DNA of 64,000 nt from NCBI GenBank assembly GCA_963693085.1, contig OY856411.1, positions 112,721,267-112,785,266 on the forward strand. Direction: 5' to 3'. This DNA comes from Alisma plantago-aquatica. Taxonomy: Eukaryota; Streptophyta; Magnoliopsida; Alismatales; Alismataceae. Both the position numbers and the translations under genes were made by a program. Each line of letters opens with the position of its first letter. The first letter of the stretch is position 1. The notes beneath the pieces are model-generated. The model did no database searches and had not been told where the DNA came from. It saw nothing but the letters and a program-made list of their open reading frames with translations. Of the stretch, positions 46,465 to 59,947 are shown piece by piece.

Positions 46465-46539
<75 letters not shown>
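46462..46539. repeat. Palindromic (CT)n(TA)n(GA)n block between MITE copies
   Basis: TGA, then a CT run, a TA run, a GA run and TCA. The left and right halves are reverse complements, so the block forms a near-perfect hairpin of about 75 bp. It links MITE copy 1 to copy 2. Confidence 0.9.
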
Positions 46540-46540
<1 letters not shown>

Positions 46541-46924
46541 GCTAGAATACACTTGAGTGTACAGATCGCACGAATACACTCAAGTGTGTTTGCATATCAA
46601 GACTATTTTTTTGCAAAATGTAAATAATTGATCTTCACCGTCATATTATAACTAGGCTACATACAAATTTTGAGCCCATTTGGGTGAGTGTATGTCACTC
46701 ATCCAAGGGCAACAAAATCGACGCACGGAACTAATTTGAGATGTATAATTTTTGCGGTCTTTTTAACATGATCTATAAATGTCCAAATGTGCTCAAATTT
46801 TGCGTATGAGCTATTCACAACATGTTCAAGAAGATCAACGGATTAGATTTTTGTAAAAAATATCGCATCATGAAAAACTACTTGAGTGTATTCTGTTCCG
46901 AATACACTCGAGTGTATTTTAGCC
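46540..46924. mobile_element. MITE copy 2 (385 bp)
   Basis: Same ends and orientation as copy 1 (GGCTAGAATACAC to GTATTTTAGCC), at a distance of 461 bp from its start. Differences are scattered substitutions. Both copies share the extended boundary AGTCA/TGACT, so the terminal repeat may include the GA/CT runs. Confidence 0.8.
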
Positions 46925-46943
46925 TGACTCTCTCTCTCTCTCT

Positions 46944-47006
<63 letters not shown>

Positions 47007-47017
47007 AAGAGAGAGAA
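46925..47017. repeat. Second (CT)n(TA)n(GA)n palindromic block
   Basis: TGACTCTCT..., TATATA..., GAGAGA..., ending in a GGGAGAAAGAGAG run. The same design as the block between the two MITEs. Confidence 0.9.
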
Positions 47018-47849
47018 TTCCATTATACAAATTAAAAACAACAATTTGTTGAATGATTTGGGTCATTGAGATTCCTCATGTAGAAATAAGTTTAGATATT
47101 CTTCAACACCCTCGCAGGTTGTTCCCATGGGGAAGTTCGTAAAAAACCTTATAAATACATGATATGGTTGGTATAATTCGAATAAAATGACATTATACAA
47201 TGGTTCTCATTTTTCTAAGTACTTAACTCATTATTTCTTATTTCTTACTTCTGAAAACTTTTCAAATTATGCAAAGTTTTGCATCATGCTACCATGTACT
47301 CAACACTTTGTGCGTTGACCTTCTTGTTTCACTTATGGTTCATGTTTGGAGATAAATGGGAGTTGATGTCTTGGTGAGTTTTGTTCACGTGTACTTGTTG
47401 TAAGATCCTATTTAGTGTGAATAAGAAATATTGCATAATTGTACTCTTTAATATGTAATTGGAATCATGTAATATAGAATTTTAATTGGAATCATGTAAT
47501 ATATATTGTTTCTTAATAAAACATGTTGAGTATTGAGACTATGTTGGTGGTTTCACCTTATTATTTGTTCATGTATGCCAGCCTTTTGTACTTCCAAATT
47601 CGCACTTTGATATTAACATGCTAGGAATGGACACTCAAGTCTTTCAACCATTGACTTTCTAATCATTTGGAGGTTAGATTTTAGTAATATATGGTTCCCT
47701 GACATTCCTCCTCCTCCTCCTCCTCTTCCTCTTCCTCCAGACCCTTCTCCAACTAGAACCTTTGAATGTATAGTCTCGACTCTTCTTTATGTACATGGAT
47801 CATCCTGATCTAGATCATTTCAGAGTGAAAAATGATTCTCCAGAGCAAT
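47018..47849. other. Unassigned; polypyrimidine tract at 47,704-47,740
   Basis: No gene seen. Contains a short direct repeat, TAATTGGAATCATGTAATAT, at about 47,456 and 47,484, and a CTC/CTT triplet run. The latter would encode Gly/Arg-rich sequence on the minus strand but lies in no convincing frame. Confidence 0.45.
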
Positions 47850-48303
47850 ACACTATTCAATCACCTTTGTCCATCAAAACCAAAAAGAGGAATCTTACCC
47901 TTTTTCTATCTTGGATCATTCCAACATCTAGAAAATTGGAATAAGGAACAATTTGTCCATCATCCAATGTTTTTCCATCCATGAAAACCTTAACAGGATT
48001 GACCTTATCACCTCAACCTAACTTTGTGATGTCTACCTCCCTAGACTAGCCACCTTATTATTGAACAAGTTGACTTGACCTATTTTTTTCCTGGTTACCT
48101 TCTCTAGCTACTTTCTTCTTTCTTCTTCTCTCTAGTATGTAACTACCAGATCTCCCTTTGGCATGTTGATATCCACTCACCTCAAGGCTTCCTGGGTAGT
48201 AACCTACGTAGTGTCCAAATACTTTGCACAATTCACATCTATTCCACAACTCCTCATAGATAACATTGACCTCCGGATCACTTCCAACTAGTATTTCTAC
48301 CAC
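47850..48303 (-). pseudogene. LINE ORF1-like fragment with zinc knuckle
   Basis: The minus strand is open at 48,058-48,303. It shows VIYEELWNRCELCKVFGHYV followed by GYYPG. The block Y-E-x-L-W-x-R-C-x2-C-x-V-F-G-H is typical of the zf-CCHC_4 knuckle that follows the DUF4283 domain in plant LINE ORF1-type proteins. The last zinc ligand is Tyr here. A Lys/Arg-rich tail (RRRKKKVAREGNQEKN) follows. The DUF4283 part and any reverse transcriptase are not found nearby. Further left the frames are broken. Moderate confidence from one motif only. Confidence 0.45.
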
Positions 48304-51300
48304 ACTTTGAAGAGAACATTTGTATTTAATAAGAATTATTAATCATTTAACCCATGGATAGATATAAATGAATTATTCTTCGTATATTATTAGTTAGTTA
48401 AATCACTTAAATTCATTTTGACATGTATTCTGAATACCAGTATACCAGATACTCACTTAGATGATATCATGGCATGATGTACATTAAAAAATGTATATGC
48501 TTGATTTTGATTTTGTCGATCTTCATTCATGGGTATGGATTACTAATCAAATATATATAAACATCATCTAATGACTTAGTAGTTTCAGAAAGGACATTAG
48601 ATTACAAACCATAAAAGTTACATCCTTTCATGCATCTAAATAAGTACTAAGTAGATTTTGATATTTATACACAAACTAAAATCTAAACACTGATATATGA
48701 CTAAGTAGCCATGCTCACATGGAAGTATTTCAAACACCTAGATATGTATTGTCAACACATTCAACATGACTATACCCATGCTTTCATTATGACTATAATA
48801 TCACATATGCTTTCGTAGGTATCTAGATGCATAAATCCTAGCATGACATTAGGTGATGGACACTTTGGGTAAGAAAGATATACATAGTTATGCTAGGAAT
48901 AAATAAGCATGTTCATGTTGATTTGACTAATAACGTGTTTTTAGGATAAACATTTGATGTTTTGGGACAAAATACATTACTAGAGTTAGCTATTGGATGA
49001 GGTATGTGCAATTCCTTCTTAAATTTGAGATTCACATGATTATCAACCCAATTTCCTATAATATGGAACCTTTTGACTATTTATCCTTTTTTAAGCACAT
49101 TTATATACCTCATAAAAATAATTCTTTAATTTCTTTTGAAATGTGGAGTTACCATTTGTTTTGGGTTTATTACCTCACTTGACATTTTTGTCTTAGATAT
49201 TATTGGATATGTTGACTATAGAACCATTTCATCTTTCTATATGATTTTTGGTATGTGTTATTTAAACTAGTGTAGAGTAGTGGTACTTTTGTATAACCAC
49301 ACATAATGGGCATGCATCCCACTTTTTATATATTGAGTATCAAGGTTTTATTACCCCTTAACATTGGGGTATTGAGGTTTTATTCCCCCTTACCCCTTGA
49401 CCTGGGAGCTTATGGTGTCTCAACCGTACAACAAATGACTTAGTTTAACCTGCATGCACATATTATTATTGTTGTTCTGGTTTATGGGGAAATATGCTTG
49501 AAATAATTCTGTTGATACAAAACCTTTATTTACTTATTCTTTTTTAATCAATGAATTATATCCTATTGAACATACCTACTTGAGGTAAGCCCCTTATTTA
49601 CTGGAAACATCCTTCTTTCTTCTTCACACCTAATAATTCTCAAATACACTTATCATTCACATACTCAGTGGTTGTAGATCCGTACTTTTACTTGTTCCTT
49701 TAGTTGTTATTGTTCCCAAACCACCCATGTGTAGGTAATTTAGATGATTATGACTCAAGACGATCATATACAAGAGCTTTGATTTTGATCATAACTCAGT
49801 ATTCCATATTACCCTCTACAATTGGTCTTATATGTAATTAGATACAACCTTTGCTTTTAAAAATCAAGTTGTAAGGTGAGGAACAATTGTATATGGAAAA
49901 GTTTTATATTAGTTAGGCTTGTGCTTCTTATTAATCATTGTGTTTTGTGATTCTTATCATTTGAGAAACTAATTTAACACCTTCATTCCTACATACATAG
50001 TAGTATATTTGGATTTAAATGGTTTCATTCTTTATATAGTGAGGAATGGAACCCCTCTCTGTCCCACTCTTTACATTGAGAAAGATGGTGTACGTAAAAC
50101 TCCCTTTGCAAAATGTTTTTTTTAATAAAATGTAGAATCTTTTCAATTATTTAGAACTGCATAAATCACACAGAGGTACAACACATTTTGACCTAGCATG
50201 GTAAGTGGCTTGATATTAACATTCTTGACTCATTCTCATGTTTCCAGTGATTCCTAATGATTGAATCAAATAATTTTCATTTTGTGTTACCCCATGAAAC
50301 TTGTTTAGCATCTGAATTTCCTTAGTTGGATATAGTAGTGTCTGGTTGTCTTTCCATGGCAAAAAACATGGATGATTGAATTAAGTAGTATGTCATATTC
50401 AAACAACTTAATCAAAGTTGAGCCTCCATTTTGAGGAATTAGGCTTAGATATTTTCCAATTCACTAGTGTCCCTAAATGGGATTATGGTAAGTCAACATC
50501 ATGTCTTTCAAAATTTTCTCAACATGGATGATGATGGAAAGGATGGTCATTGTAGGCTACAATTATGTTCTTTACAATGAATCAATATTTGTTTCATATT
50601 TTATGGTTTTTTCAATCGTTAAGCATGATATCAATCTCTTATTTTTTTTTTAAATTTGAAGCTTATTGCTTATTTCGGCTTTGTACTTAGATTTGATTTG
50701 AGGTTTTAAGATTAGTTATATTAGCATGTTCTCTATATTTTGGATAAGTTTCTACTCCTCAACAACTAAAAGGATCATATGTGTTTGTCCTAGGGTTTGA
50801 AACAATTAAACATTTGGATTTTCCTAGGTACGACATCACCAGATCAAAAGTGAGAAATTTAGCAAAACTTTCCCCACCAATTTGTGATCTTGAAGATTTT
50901 TATATCTTGATGTGGCCCATGTTTTTTGGATAAAAAAGTTTTAGTAGAAATTTGATATTCAAATCACCAACTTTATTGGGATTCGGAGATCTAGTTTTAC
51001 AAAGCTTAATGCCTAAACCTGGGTGATATGATTCAGTATTTTTGAAAGGTTTGACTAAGGAGTCAAAATTTTGGCAGTTTTCTGGCATATCTTGTATTTT
51101 AAAATGGAGGGTCTACTAAGATCAATCCCATACACATGTATGGTGCATCTCAAATATTCAAAAAGGTTTTCACCAAGAACTAGAAATTTGGGTTGCATTG
51201 CAATGTTATCACGAGTCTTGAAAAGACAGTTTACTGAAATCAATATCTTATGCATGCATGATGTGGCTTAGATTTACAAAAAAGAGTTTTACTAAGAAAC

Positions 51301-54300
51301 CAACATACTCCTGGTCACTATGACTACAACCGACTTTTGATACACAGAAATGAGTACAGTTAGGGTCAAGGCTTATCCCATTTGTATAGAGTCCCTACTA
51401 CAACAGATAATCTGGTGTGATTCATGTTGGGAAGTGTGAGAGAAGCACTTCTAAATTGTGACAACAGAAAGGGAGAGTGTGAAGTGCAATGCATCCATTT
51501 TAGAATCCAAACTAATTTTTTGAAATAGGGTCATGTGAGGGTGTTCAAAATCACATATTAGATACAAAAAGTATAATGCAAAACAAGAACATGACTACTA
51601 AATAACATTTAGTTAAGAACCAATGTACTTTAAGTGGTTTGCGAAGCAAGACTTATACATCAAAGCATTTAAACCCCACACAAATTTTCATAAGAAGCAA
51701 AATCAACAATTCATTTGTTGTAATTCATTCAAATATGTTTGGGATGGAGATTTCTCTAAATGGATGCCCAATGAAAATTCTCCTTCTTTTTATGTATTTT
51801 TCTATTTTAATATTACATATAAAGGTCGTCAAATATTCCTCCTAAACCACAAGAAAGAACAAAATAAAAGAGATGTAAGAAAAGAATAAGGATGCGAGAA
51901 AGCCTGGGTGATTGTAGAAATTGTGACTTGAAGGATATGAGATAGGAGATACATAACACAGACATATCACCTTTATGATAGAAATAATAATCCAGTATGA
52001 CCACCACTTCTTCTAGTCGAGCAAGTTTAAGGAACAATCCTCCTATTCCTCAAATATCCAATCATCTTGATTTGTCATTCCCATTCATCATTACATAATA
52101 ATACATGTCAAAAGATGAGGATATCAGGTTGTGAAATACCCCTCAAATGAGGGACCAACCAATGATCCTAAGGGTATGATCCTCATGATCACTAAGTAAC
52201 GGTTCCAATCACAAATCCAATCCATCATCCTATGTCCTAAGGTTGTACATTCAAGAAGAAACCTGAAACCAAAAGAGATCCTTGTCGCTAAAGGCCTAGA
52301 TCAAAAGGAAAACAATATCTTGTGCGGGACTTTAGATATCACTTTGGATATATGAATGGACAATGATTATAGGGGATAGATTACATGATCACCAAGTAAA
52401 ACTTCCAATCATGGGCCTAATTACCATTCTATTGCATGAGGTCATATATCTAAGAGAGCATGCTCCAAGATGACACTCTTTTTGATGAAAAACTAAACAG
52501 AAGTGAAAATATATTTAAAGGGAATGAGTGCAAAGCTCCTTTAAAAATCCTAAGAACAACTAATAGGCGAAACTTGTCAAGACATTCAATGATATTTACA
52601 TTGAATCTCCATGATCTATACTACGACTAATGGGTGCACCCATATGGCATTTTCTCTTGCTTCCCAATCTAGAAAATGTTGCTTCAATGAGGAGTAAGTG
52701 GAAAAGCATGATGGAGACCTAAAATTAAAGGGGGCACACAGATGATGTGCTCCCTAACTTAGAGTATAGAAAATTAAGCTCCAATATGGAATAGGCGGAA
52801 AAACACAATGGGAACTAAAAATATACACGGGAACCCATATGGTGCATGCCCTATCTTTCCACTGAACTATCTAATTCATAAAAGAGATGAAACCAAGAAA
52901 AGTGTAGGAGTATGCAATGGCGTGCTTCCTGTGTAAGGAAACTTGAAAAAAATACACCTCATAAAGACCTCTAATGAGTCTAGCAGTAAGGATACACATT
53001 ATTAGCTATTGTGGTTCATGTGTGTTTTATGAACCTTATGGTGGTTGATGATGGATGTGTTGTGAAAGAAGAGTCACGACAACATTTATGAGGGAAACCA
53101 AAAAAAATGTCAAAAATGCATCAAAAATTGGGTGGATAAAAAAAGGAAAACTAGAGAATAAGTCATGGTTCCATGTTACACATGGGGAAGGTAGTAATCA
53201 CCCCCATGAAACCCGTGACATATCGTAAGTCAAGAAGAGGTCTTAATATTACTTTTTGTTACCATATGATCTTTCATGTGTAAGGAAGAAGTAAATAACA
53301 AGAATTTTTTTTTGCAAAGTAAAGGTTAGAGGTAAATATTATATGCGGTTCAACATCAACCCTAGGTGCATATGTACTCAAACTATTTAAGATTTGGAAA
53401 TCAGGAGGTGAAGAGAATAAATCACGTCATGTCTAGTCCATGTGTCTTCTTGCTTGAACATTGTTTACACATGAAGGTTATCTTTCTTCTCTCAAGGCAA
53501 ATTTAAAGTTTCATTTGTTAATCTTTCATTATGTTTCTCACACCAATTTTTGGTAGAAATCATTTGTAGATTGTTCTCCTTAAATGTTCACCTAAATGGA
53601 AATTTTTGGGAATCATTCTAGCTCTAACCTCAATAAATGGAGACTGGGGGATTATGTTTATAAAGGCTATGTGGAACCTAGGGTTAGGTTTTATGAGGGA
53701 TCCTCCTTTTTACCATAGGAGGCTAGGTGGCTATGGAGTGTGTGATAGGTGGCCACCTAAAAGATTGGAGACTTTCTAGTGAATTCTAAATGCACCTCAC
53801 ATGACTCGATGAATGTGAGAGACACAAGGTAAAATCCATGTTGGTTTCCTACCTTCTAAATCCTTCTAGGGCATTTCTGAATGACATGGAGTTGGATGGT
53901 CAAGGCGAGAAATGTGTAGAATGTTGGGGTGCAATTACCATGAACCCTTCCTTCTAGAGGATTCTTAGTACAAATTCATGATAATCTAGTGGGGCTAAAG
54001 TTGGTGGAAAAGGTGAGGTGTGACTTGGGTAGGTGACCTACCTCCTACGGTGTGTTGTGATTTGATATAGATAACATTAGGCATGTCTTGAAATAAGACT
54101 CGACCCCCATGGTAGGGTGCACATTTGGTAGGTTCCCAACCCAGTCTTCAGTCCGGCTAGGAACATCGGTCAAGTTCATTTAGGATTTTGATCCAAATAT
54201 GGTCATAGGTCACAACAATATGCACGTTTGGGATGCATTTGTATGGAAAGCCTCATCATTAGTGACAATGATTAGTTGTAGGATCATTTTGTTTAGGGTC

Positions 54301-56396
54301 CATAGACAACATCTAAGCATGGTAGACTATAATTGAACATCAATTAGTTAGACTATTCTGGTTGGCATCTTCCCCATTAGTGGAATTGGATGTTTAAAAT
54401 GTATAAAAATATCCCATAATCATGAGAGACATATGATTTTATTGTGCTATTTCATCAAGTTACATTGCCAACTCGGTTGATTTTTAAATCATATTTTGAT
54501 ATTTGATCACAGAGCTAGTCAAAATTCTCATGGTTGGTTGAGTATGTTCTGAATTACATTTGAATAATCTTATTTATATCATGAATTCCCTCAGGACATT
54601 ATCCACATATCTAAGATGACATTTTTATTTCTCTTACTTCAAGGTGACCTTTTGCACCTTACAATAATATTTTGGTGTCTATGGTTATACACATATTGTA
54701 GTGATAAATATGCTATGATTTCAATATTTGTTTGCATATCTTGGTTAATTATTTATTCTTCTCTTTTGACATTTGGCAAATTGTACTGGCTTTGAGATCA
54801 AATTGTGCAGAATAATTTATGGGTGGGCAAGGATAATTTTTTAATATGTCATTTTTTGTAGTTATAGTGAGATATATGAATGGTCTTTCATTTGAATAAT
54901 ATATACTAGTCCGTTTTTTATTACTAATGTATTTAGAAGTATAATTAGTTTGATTCCATCTCAGAGGTTCCTTTAGAAGTCAAATGTAGAAGAACTTAAG
55001 ATTGGTGCCCAACATTGTTTCATAATACCAAATATCTCATCTCATGTCTAATAATACTGACAAATATGTGGAATTATATATAATTAAGTAAACAAAATAA
55101 CAAGCTACAGACAATTGGTCGCTCCAATTTCATAGAAGTCTAAGTTTCCAAGTTCACAAGCCAGTTTGTTTATGATGTAACTAAGGATTTTGTCCTTATT
55201 ATGAAAATGATATATTACAAATCATATCATATTGATGATTGTGGGAGGGATTGAATGTCTTTTCATGTATATTATGTATTTCTGTAGTACAGGCCAAAAT
55301 TATAATGTTTACATAATTTAGAATATCAATTTTAAATCTAGTGTTGCTCCTGTTGAGATACTCTAACCAACAACACCTATGTCATGAGACTGAGTAATTC
55401 AACATTAATTTAAAAATTTGCAATGAGGAGAATTGAGACATGGAGGAGTGTGAACATAATGAGGTGGAAAATGATAAATGTGTTATGGTTTTGACAGAAT
55501 TTGTAGAGTTAAATATGTTAGGAACTTGACTGACTCTTTATAATGACTAAAGAACAATATGTAATCTATAGTCTTATACTATGGCATTCTATATGTAACC
55601 CATGAAGTTTTTTTTATTGAAAATAATGATGCATAGTTTGTTCTTCTATGTGTGTCCATTTTTATGAACACATATAGTAAAACCACATACATTTAAATAA
55701 ACTTTAGGTGTGATATACTTCAAGAACCGATGATAGAAAGAATTGTATAGTTACTATACATTGATGTTGGGAATTAGTGATGGGATGAAGAATATGAAGG
55801 GGATCAACAAAGCCATGCATGTTTGATGTGATCCTTTCACATGAAATGGTACTCCCTAACATAGACACCATCATATCGGGTGTACTACAACACACTTGGA
55901 GCTTCATGCTAAAACTGAATGGAAAAGGGGTGACCTACAATGAGTTTAAGAAATCATGCTGGTAGGATCCTATGATTCATCACCCATGGGAATGAATTTT
56001 ATGTCTTCCATAACACAAGGGGCATGTGGATGTTAGAAAATGTGAGAAGCTATAAATGATCAGAATTCCCTAATTATGAAATACAAAGATACTTATATAT
56101 CTCACAACTTAGAAGTCCTAAGAATAAGGGTATTTTTGGACAGAAGAAAAATATCATGATCAAGCATGTCCAAATTAAATAGTACCGATCTTAGACATTC
56201 CCTACAATCATGGTAAGGTAAACTTACACCTAGTTGTAAGACAACACCCATTTGTGCAGCACCATAAAACTTGCTAAATATTAAATCATGTAGGTCCATT
56301 AAGGATATGTGGAACCCTCATGAAAAGGGAAAATGAAACCTAGATTTGTTTTTCTATAGCACCATTCTTGACAAGTAAATTATTTGCATATAGAAA
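48304..56396. other. Long stretch with no recognised gene or repeat
   Basis: About 8 kb read in all frames for family motifs without a hit. Open frames are short (under 90 codons) and show no domain, and no LTR ends, tRNA boxes or tandem arrays stand out. Part of 53,550-54,200 is richer in GC and might be old LTR sequence, but I cannot support a call. Confidence 0.45.
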
Positions 56397-56412
56397 CAAT
56401 GTACTAGTGTTT

Positions 56413-56511
56413 TTTTTAAATGGTGATTCATTCATCCTGTCACCTAGGTTCGAACTCACGACCTCTTGGTCTTATATCATCACTTGTACCACTGGGGTGC
56501 CACTTCATTGG
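56413..56511 (-). mobile_element. SINE 1 (99 bp) with 16-bp target duplication
   Basis: Flanked by perfect 16-bp repeats CAATGTACTAGTGTTT (56,397-56,412 and 56,512-56,527). The minus strand begins CCAATGAAGTGGCACCCCAG, contains an A-box-like TGGCACCCCAGTGG and a B-box-like GAGTTCGAACC, and ends in an A-run (T-run at 56,413). These are hallmarks of a tRNA-derived SINE mobilised by LINE machinery. Same family as the element at 58,036-58,146. Confidence 0.85.
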
Positions 56512-56527
56512 CAATGTACTAGTGTTT

Positions 56528-58025
56528 AATTATGAGTACGTAGGAGAAACAAAGTAATATTTGGATGAAGAGAAGGTGGGACTGATAACTACGTAATACT
56601 ACTAATATGAAGTAGGACCAGTGGCAGGAGGGATCACATGCAAATTTATATGTTACACTCATAATAATAGGGCAAAAAAGAGTAACCATATATTTTTTTG
56701 TTAATTTTTAAAGTCATCATCTACTAAAAAAATAACAGATATATGACCAAGAAAATTGAATGTATCTATCAAAATACTAGTCAGAGAGAAGAAAATGTAG
56801 TAAACTTGTCAATTCCAATGTATCCCTAAAATTGAAATTTTGAAAGTTCAAGAAAATAATGAACTTTCTATTCTTTATCTAGACCCAAAACAAACTCCAA
56901 GCAAGGCTTTAGTCACACATCACAATATTTCAAAACTAAGGATTTCATTTTTAGGATATTTTTGTCCTAATAATTCATGAACTTTATTATAAAACCAAAA
57001 ATATCCCTAGAATTATGCATCAATAGATTTTCACCTCGCTTTGTCATCATTTAAAAGAAAAACTATTGTAATAACGTTTTTTAACAAAAAAACAACAATG
57101 AGAAATGTTCATTTTAATGAAAAAAATATCAACATATTGTTTCTATTAACAAATAATATATTAGATTCCCACTTGGAAGTTCCCTACCCCCTTAATCATT
57201 GTAAAGCCACTAGTTCTCACTCAATATTTGTATACATACGACTCTCCCAAAACCTTCATATTTTTAAAATGGAGTTTAAAAAAATATTGAATTCTAAAGT
57301 AAGAATGTTGTTGTTATACAAATGCATTCTAGTGTAATTCATTATACAATCCTGAATATGTTATTTATCTATTTCTATCACATAAAACCTAATGAAGGCT
57401 TAAGGTAATGCTTGAATCAGCTAGAATAATATTTTGTTGGTTTATAGGACATTATGAACACTCATTCTTAAAGAACTAGTCATAATTCTATGCCAAAGAC
57501 CTTAACCTTTTTTCACATTTTGATAACGTAATAGTAAACCATATGTTTTCTTTTAGTGTAGTAACATATTCTAAGCCTTTGCATCTACCCCACTAGTATT
57601 TACCCCTAACTAGAGTCCTATGTCCTAACTTCAATACAATCTCATCTCCTTTGGAACTCATTTCTAAACTAGCATGACTTTGTAATATTTGAAAAGAACA
57701 AAACTGAAGCATCTTTTAAAGTGATTTGTTTATGTTGTCTATTGATACCACAAAGACTTAATTCAATTTTTCACATGAATTAACCTATGTGTTTTGTACC
57801 ATGTTTGCTAATTTCATGGGCTAGTTTAGTCTTGTTTGGACAAAACAAGAATATGTATTTTATGATGAAGAATTAATCACTTATTATCTTAGATAATGTT
57901 TGATAAAACAAGCCCAATTTCTAGTTAATGTTTTGTCATCCCAATTAATATCAAATTACTAATCATCAATTCCGTGGACACTCACTAACAATGGTGTACA
58001 CCAATATTTTGACTTCAACTTTGGA
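56528..58025. other. No feature seen
   Basis: AT-rich sequence. The 98-codon plus-strand open frame at 57,041-57,337 is Lys/Phe/Ile/Asn-rich, with no motif, and looks like chance. Confidence 0.5.
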
Positions 58026-58035
58026 CCACATCCTA

Positions 58036-58146
58036 ATTTTTTTATAACTGACAATTCATTTGTCCCGTCACCAGGTCGATTCAAACTAACGATCCCTCAC
58101 TTTTACAACATCTCTTCCACCATCATTGAGCCACTTCATTGGCAAG
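58036..58146 (-). mobile_element. SINE 2 (111 bp) with 10-bp target duplication
   Basis: Flanks are CCACATCCTA (58,026-58,035 and 58,147-58,156). The minus strand begins TTGCCAATGAAGTGGCTCAA, as in SINE 1, and ends in an A-rich tail after a GGTGACGGGAC-like block that SINE 1 also carries. The B box is degenerate (GTTTGAATCGACC). Older than SINE 1 by its decay. Confidence 0.78.
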
Positions 58147-58156
58147 CCACATCCTA

Positions 58157-59781
58157 TTAGTTGAGAAGAAAAAGTTGTGGCCTTCAAAGCATGCTCTTCA
58201 TCATCCTTACCACAATCACACGTTTGATATCATAGTTTATTTCTCCTTAAAAACGAGTTTGTGTCCACAAAAAACTCAATTATGGGAATGAATTAAAATG
58301 AAGGTTTATTCTTGTGGAGTTGTATATATTACATTACCCATGTAATGGACTACATCTTAGATTTCTCAATTTAAAATGATGCACCATTTTATTTCTCTTT
58401 CTCTAATGGACGATCTTTTCCCCACCTCCATGGCATTCACACCAAATATCAAATGTTTTGTACATCATTAATCGTAATAAGACAATACATCAATTAAATA
58501 CTTAATCAAGGACTAACAAAGATGATATTCATGTCATGTGAGATTAATTATGATAATGCATGCTTAATGTTTCTATATTCACTTCATAATTAATTGGAAG
58601 TTGGTCATTCATGGATCACAGTTGGTTTTAGTATGTTATGCGCTACATTTAAGATGATTTGATGATGCAGGTAGGTGATAATGGATGTAAAGATTGTGAA
58701 ATAAAGTAAGTCCTATATTTTTATATAAGAAACACTCTAAATACTTATAGTGGGATGGATATTTGGGTTTTGCAATTTGGTTTTCCCTACACCTTATATG
58801 ACTCAAGTATGATTTTTTTCTTGCATCCCCCTTATATAACTTATTTAATCGATCAGATTGATTTAGGTGGGAATAATCACAAGATGGATTGGTTGAACAA
58901 GTCTATTGCACATCTTTTAGATAAAATACTTTCATAGATACATGGGCTTTTTGTCTTTTGGATAAAATTCTTTATATACCATTTTGGCCGTTCATTAATG
59001 TCTAGATTCATATAGTTGACCTCAAAGTCACAACCATGTTGTTATAGTTTCCATATCATCTTCCTTCTCTATAAGTTTGCATCAAAGGGATGTTATACAG
59101 ACTCCACATTAAATATAAATAAAAAGTAAATCTCTCATTTTAGTTTTATAAAATTGATTTCCTTCTTCATTCCAACATGTAGTTGTGTTTGAGAGGACTA
59201 TTATCTTACAATTCCCAAATAAATTATCAAGAAATTCTTTTAACACAAAAACTTAGGCCAATCAACATGTTACTATTTTTAAATATGGGATCCCAATAGG
59301 TCATGAATATTTTTATCACAAAAAAATTCTTTCTTCTTTTCTCCCAAGTTCCATAATATTGTTCTTCTATATAGAAAATATTTACATTAACCCTTAACAT
59401 CCAATATAACCAACATGTGTTGGATGGTAAATTCTTCTCCTCATAACTTTATAGTCATTGTAATACTTCAATTTACTAGTTATGTAAATTTCATTGAACA
59501 ATAAGCATAAGCCATAGTGAGAGAAATTGGATCACAAGAAATATTAGGTAGTTAACATCAAAACTTAAACAAAAGTATATTTATAGGACACAAATTAGAA
59601 ACATAGATACTAAGTGTACTTCTTATCGGCCCATCAAGAGAAAAGGAAGCTTTTTTAACTACTACATGCCAAAATATAACCTCAAAGAAAGTCATCAAAC
59701 AAGTCATACAAATGTTCATTTTAAGGTGTTGAGGCGTCATCTAACAAGGTGTTTACTTTCTAATCATAATGTTCAAATATG
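58157..59781. other. No feature seen
   Basis: AT-rich. Open frames at 58,755-58,937 (plus) and 59,558-59,740 (minus) are about 60 codons without motifs. Confidence 0.5.
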
Positions 59782-59794
59782 TTCATGGTACATA

Positions 59795-59947
59795 GCCGAC
59801 AAGGAGTGGCTCAATTAATCAAGCAGGGTGTCTCCTAACAAAGGGACCCAGGTTCGAATCCAGTTGTCGTCTTGATTTACCTCCCTCCTGGGCATTCAGC
59901 CTCTGTCACGAGCGTTGGAGAGGGGATCTTTCTCTCTTAATCCCATA
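59795..59947 (+). mobile_element. SINE 3 (153 bp) with 13-bp target duplication
   Basis: Perfect flanking repeats TTCATGGTACATA (59,782-59,794 and 59,948-59,960). The A box is around GTGGCTCAATTAATCAAGC (about 59,803-59,823) and a consensus B box GGTTCGAATCC lies at 59,851-59,861. Body and tail (TCTGTCACGAGCG, GGAGAGGGGATC) differ from SINEs 1 and 2, so it is another family. The target sequence is the same TTCATGGTACATATTTTC found in units of the adjacent tandem array, so it inserted into the first unit. Confidence 0.85.

Noticed and set aside
46352..46579. Ser-Leu and Ile-Tyr repeat proteins
   Set aside because: Pure translation of CT, TA and GA microsatellite.
51623..51889. 88-codon plus-strand open frame with Phe/Lys-rich product
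   Set aside because: No motif, no splice context, and an overlapping frame of similar length. Expected by chance in AT-rich sequence.
59848..59870. Functional tRNA gene suggested by GGTTCGAATCC
   Set aside because: The T arm pairs poorly, the anticodon arm is not formed, and 13-bp target duplications flank a longer body. A SINE explains it better.
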